A DNA stretch of 64,000 nt. Source: Haloarcula sp. H-GB4 (GTDB taxonomy: Archaea > Halobacteriota > Halobacteria > Halobacteriales > Haloarculaceae). The position numbers and the translations under genes were made by a program. Within the stretch, counting starts at the first letter, position 1, and the number at the start of each line of letters is the position of its first letter. The stretch is from the NCBI RefSeq assembly GCF_030848575.1, contig NZ_JAVDDX010000003.1:310001-374000 (forward strand), read 5' to 3'. Below, one piece after another: positions 63,328 through 64,000 of the stretch. A model generated the notes under the pieces. The model searched no databases and was not told the DNA's origin. It saw only the letters and a program-made list of their open reading frames with translations.

Positions 63328-63526
63328 GTGCTCAGAACAGTGCAGATCCTCAGCGTGTAGAAAATACCCGCGTCAGGCTGGCACGGCCATTTTGACTGCG
63401 TCGGAATCGCTCTCACCTAAGCACCGTGTCGACTGTGGCTTAGGTCTTCGACCCCAATTGCTCCCATACCGTTGTAAGGCCGCTCGACAGCGGCGTTTCC
63501 GAACGGTATCAGGAGATCGCACTTGC

Positions 63527-64000
63527 TTACTCAGAGCCGTCTGGAATGACGACTTTCTTTAGTCCCTCAGCGTTGCCCATCCGTTCAAACGCTGTCGGAA
63601 GGTCGTCAAGCCCGATACGTTCGGTGATAAGCGGCTCGGCGTCGATACGTTCGTGTTCGAGCAGTGTTATCGCTCGCTCGAAGTCCTCAGTCGTCAGAGA
63701 GAACGAACCGCGGTAGTCAACCTCGTCAAAGAAGACATCGAACGGACTGATTTCCATCGTCGCTTCCTGGTCCGGGACGCCAAAGATGAGTGTCGAGCCG
63801 CCGGGCGCGGTCACAGCGTTGGCCTGCTTGATTGTCGGGACGAGCCCGATAGCCTCAGCGCCGACGTCGACCGGTCCACCGGCCGCCGCCGGGATCGCTT
63901 CCTCGGGATCTTCTTCGTTGGGGTCGATGACGGCATCTGCGCCGAGGTCGGCGGCCAGCTCTCGCCGTTCGTCATCGAGTTCGGAAACCACGATTGGGGC
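63527..64000 (-). CDS. Zinc-type alcohol dehydrogenase, C-terminal part (5' end outside window)
   Basis: The frame is open to the right window edge, so the GTG near 63991 is internal. The visible 158 codons are the second half of a medium-chain dehydrogenase: end of the Rossmann domain with ELAADLGADAVIDPNEEDP and GGPVDVGAEAIG, then TAPGGSTLIFGVPD, YRGSFSLTTEDFERAITLLE and the end LPTAFERMGNAEGLKKVVIP. The zinc-binding half is outside the window. Substrate unknown; context suggests a sugar or hydroxy-acid route controlled by the IclR protein. Confidence 0.88.
   Translation of the reverse strand, partial: APIVVSELDDERRELAADLGADAVIDPNEEDPEEAIPAAAGGPVDVGAEAIGLVPTIKQANAVTAPGGSTLIFGVPDQEATMEISPFDVFFDEVDYRGSFSLTTEDFERAITLLEHERIDAEPLITERIGLDDLPTAFERMGNAEGLKKVVIPDGSE

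Larger units (their letters stand above)
63162..63526. other. Intergenic region with two GTTC-N9-GAAC dyads
   Basis: About 365 bases between the start of iclR and the end of the alcohol dehydrogenase gene. It holds two dyads, listed separately. A 100-codon frame at 63260 has no homology and is not accepted. Confidence 0.4.

Overview
The window looks like chromosomal DNA of a haloarchaeon, most like Haloarcula. The proteins are strongly acidic, coding DNA is GC-rich, promoters carry archaeal TATA boxes, and there are haloarchaeal family markers: a Bat-type HTH-10 regulator, a FolC-FolP fusion, an RdfA fragment, DUF1616, and twin-arginine lipoproteins. I found no rRNA, tRNA, CRISPR array or intact insertion sequence.

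Region 1 (1-8 kb) starts inside a nitrilase gene. It then holds an HTH-10 regulator, dihydrofolate reductase, a GcvT-family demethylase resembling DMSP demethylase DmdA, a methylenetetrahydrofolate reductase (MetF), a multidomain HTH protein and an AstE/AspA-type zinc deacylase. Region 2 (8-26 kb) holds two tandem FAD-oxidoreductase/GcvT fusions (dimethylglycine/sarcosine dehydrogenase type), a serine/threonine dehydratase, a UspA protein, a BCCT betaine-type transporter, FolCP, formate-THF ligase, a cyclodeaminase-type cyclohydrolase and FolE1. Together these suggest a folate-linked system that imports a methylated osmolyte (glycine betaine or DMSP), strips its methyl groups onto tetrahydrofolate, oxidises the C1 units and sends glycine through serine to pyruvate. 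The same neighbourhood encodes several steps of folate synthesis. The substrate and the completeness of the route are inferences. No FolD-type methylene-THF dehydrogenase and no GlyA is in the window.

Region 3 (26-30 kb) shows decay. Two lipoprotein genes are followed by a truncated rdfA-like gene joined to a decayed ptsI with two frameshifts, then an apparently intact orphan fructose EIIB gene. A cupin gene nearby (24.7 kb) is split by an in-frame TAG.

Region 4 (30-54 kb) is a less GC-rich surface-polysaccharide island. It holds a heparinase II/III-like protein, three GT4 and two GT2 glycosyltransferases, a GT-C-like membrane protein, two paralogous beta-helix proteins, a sulfatase-like protein, DUF1616, WecB, WecC and a GalE-like epimerase. 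No flippase or oligosaccharyltransferase is present.

Region 5 (54-64 kb) is a hydroxy-acid utilisation cluster: glycerate 2-kinase, a LarA/DUF2088-like protein, LutC, a fused LutA/LutB-like iron-sulfur protein, a HEAT-repeat protein, an IclR regulator and the C-terminal part of a zinc-type alcohol dehydrogenase. Three GTTC-N9-GAAC dyads lie around the iclR gene.
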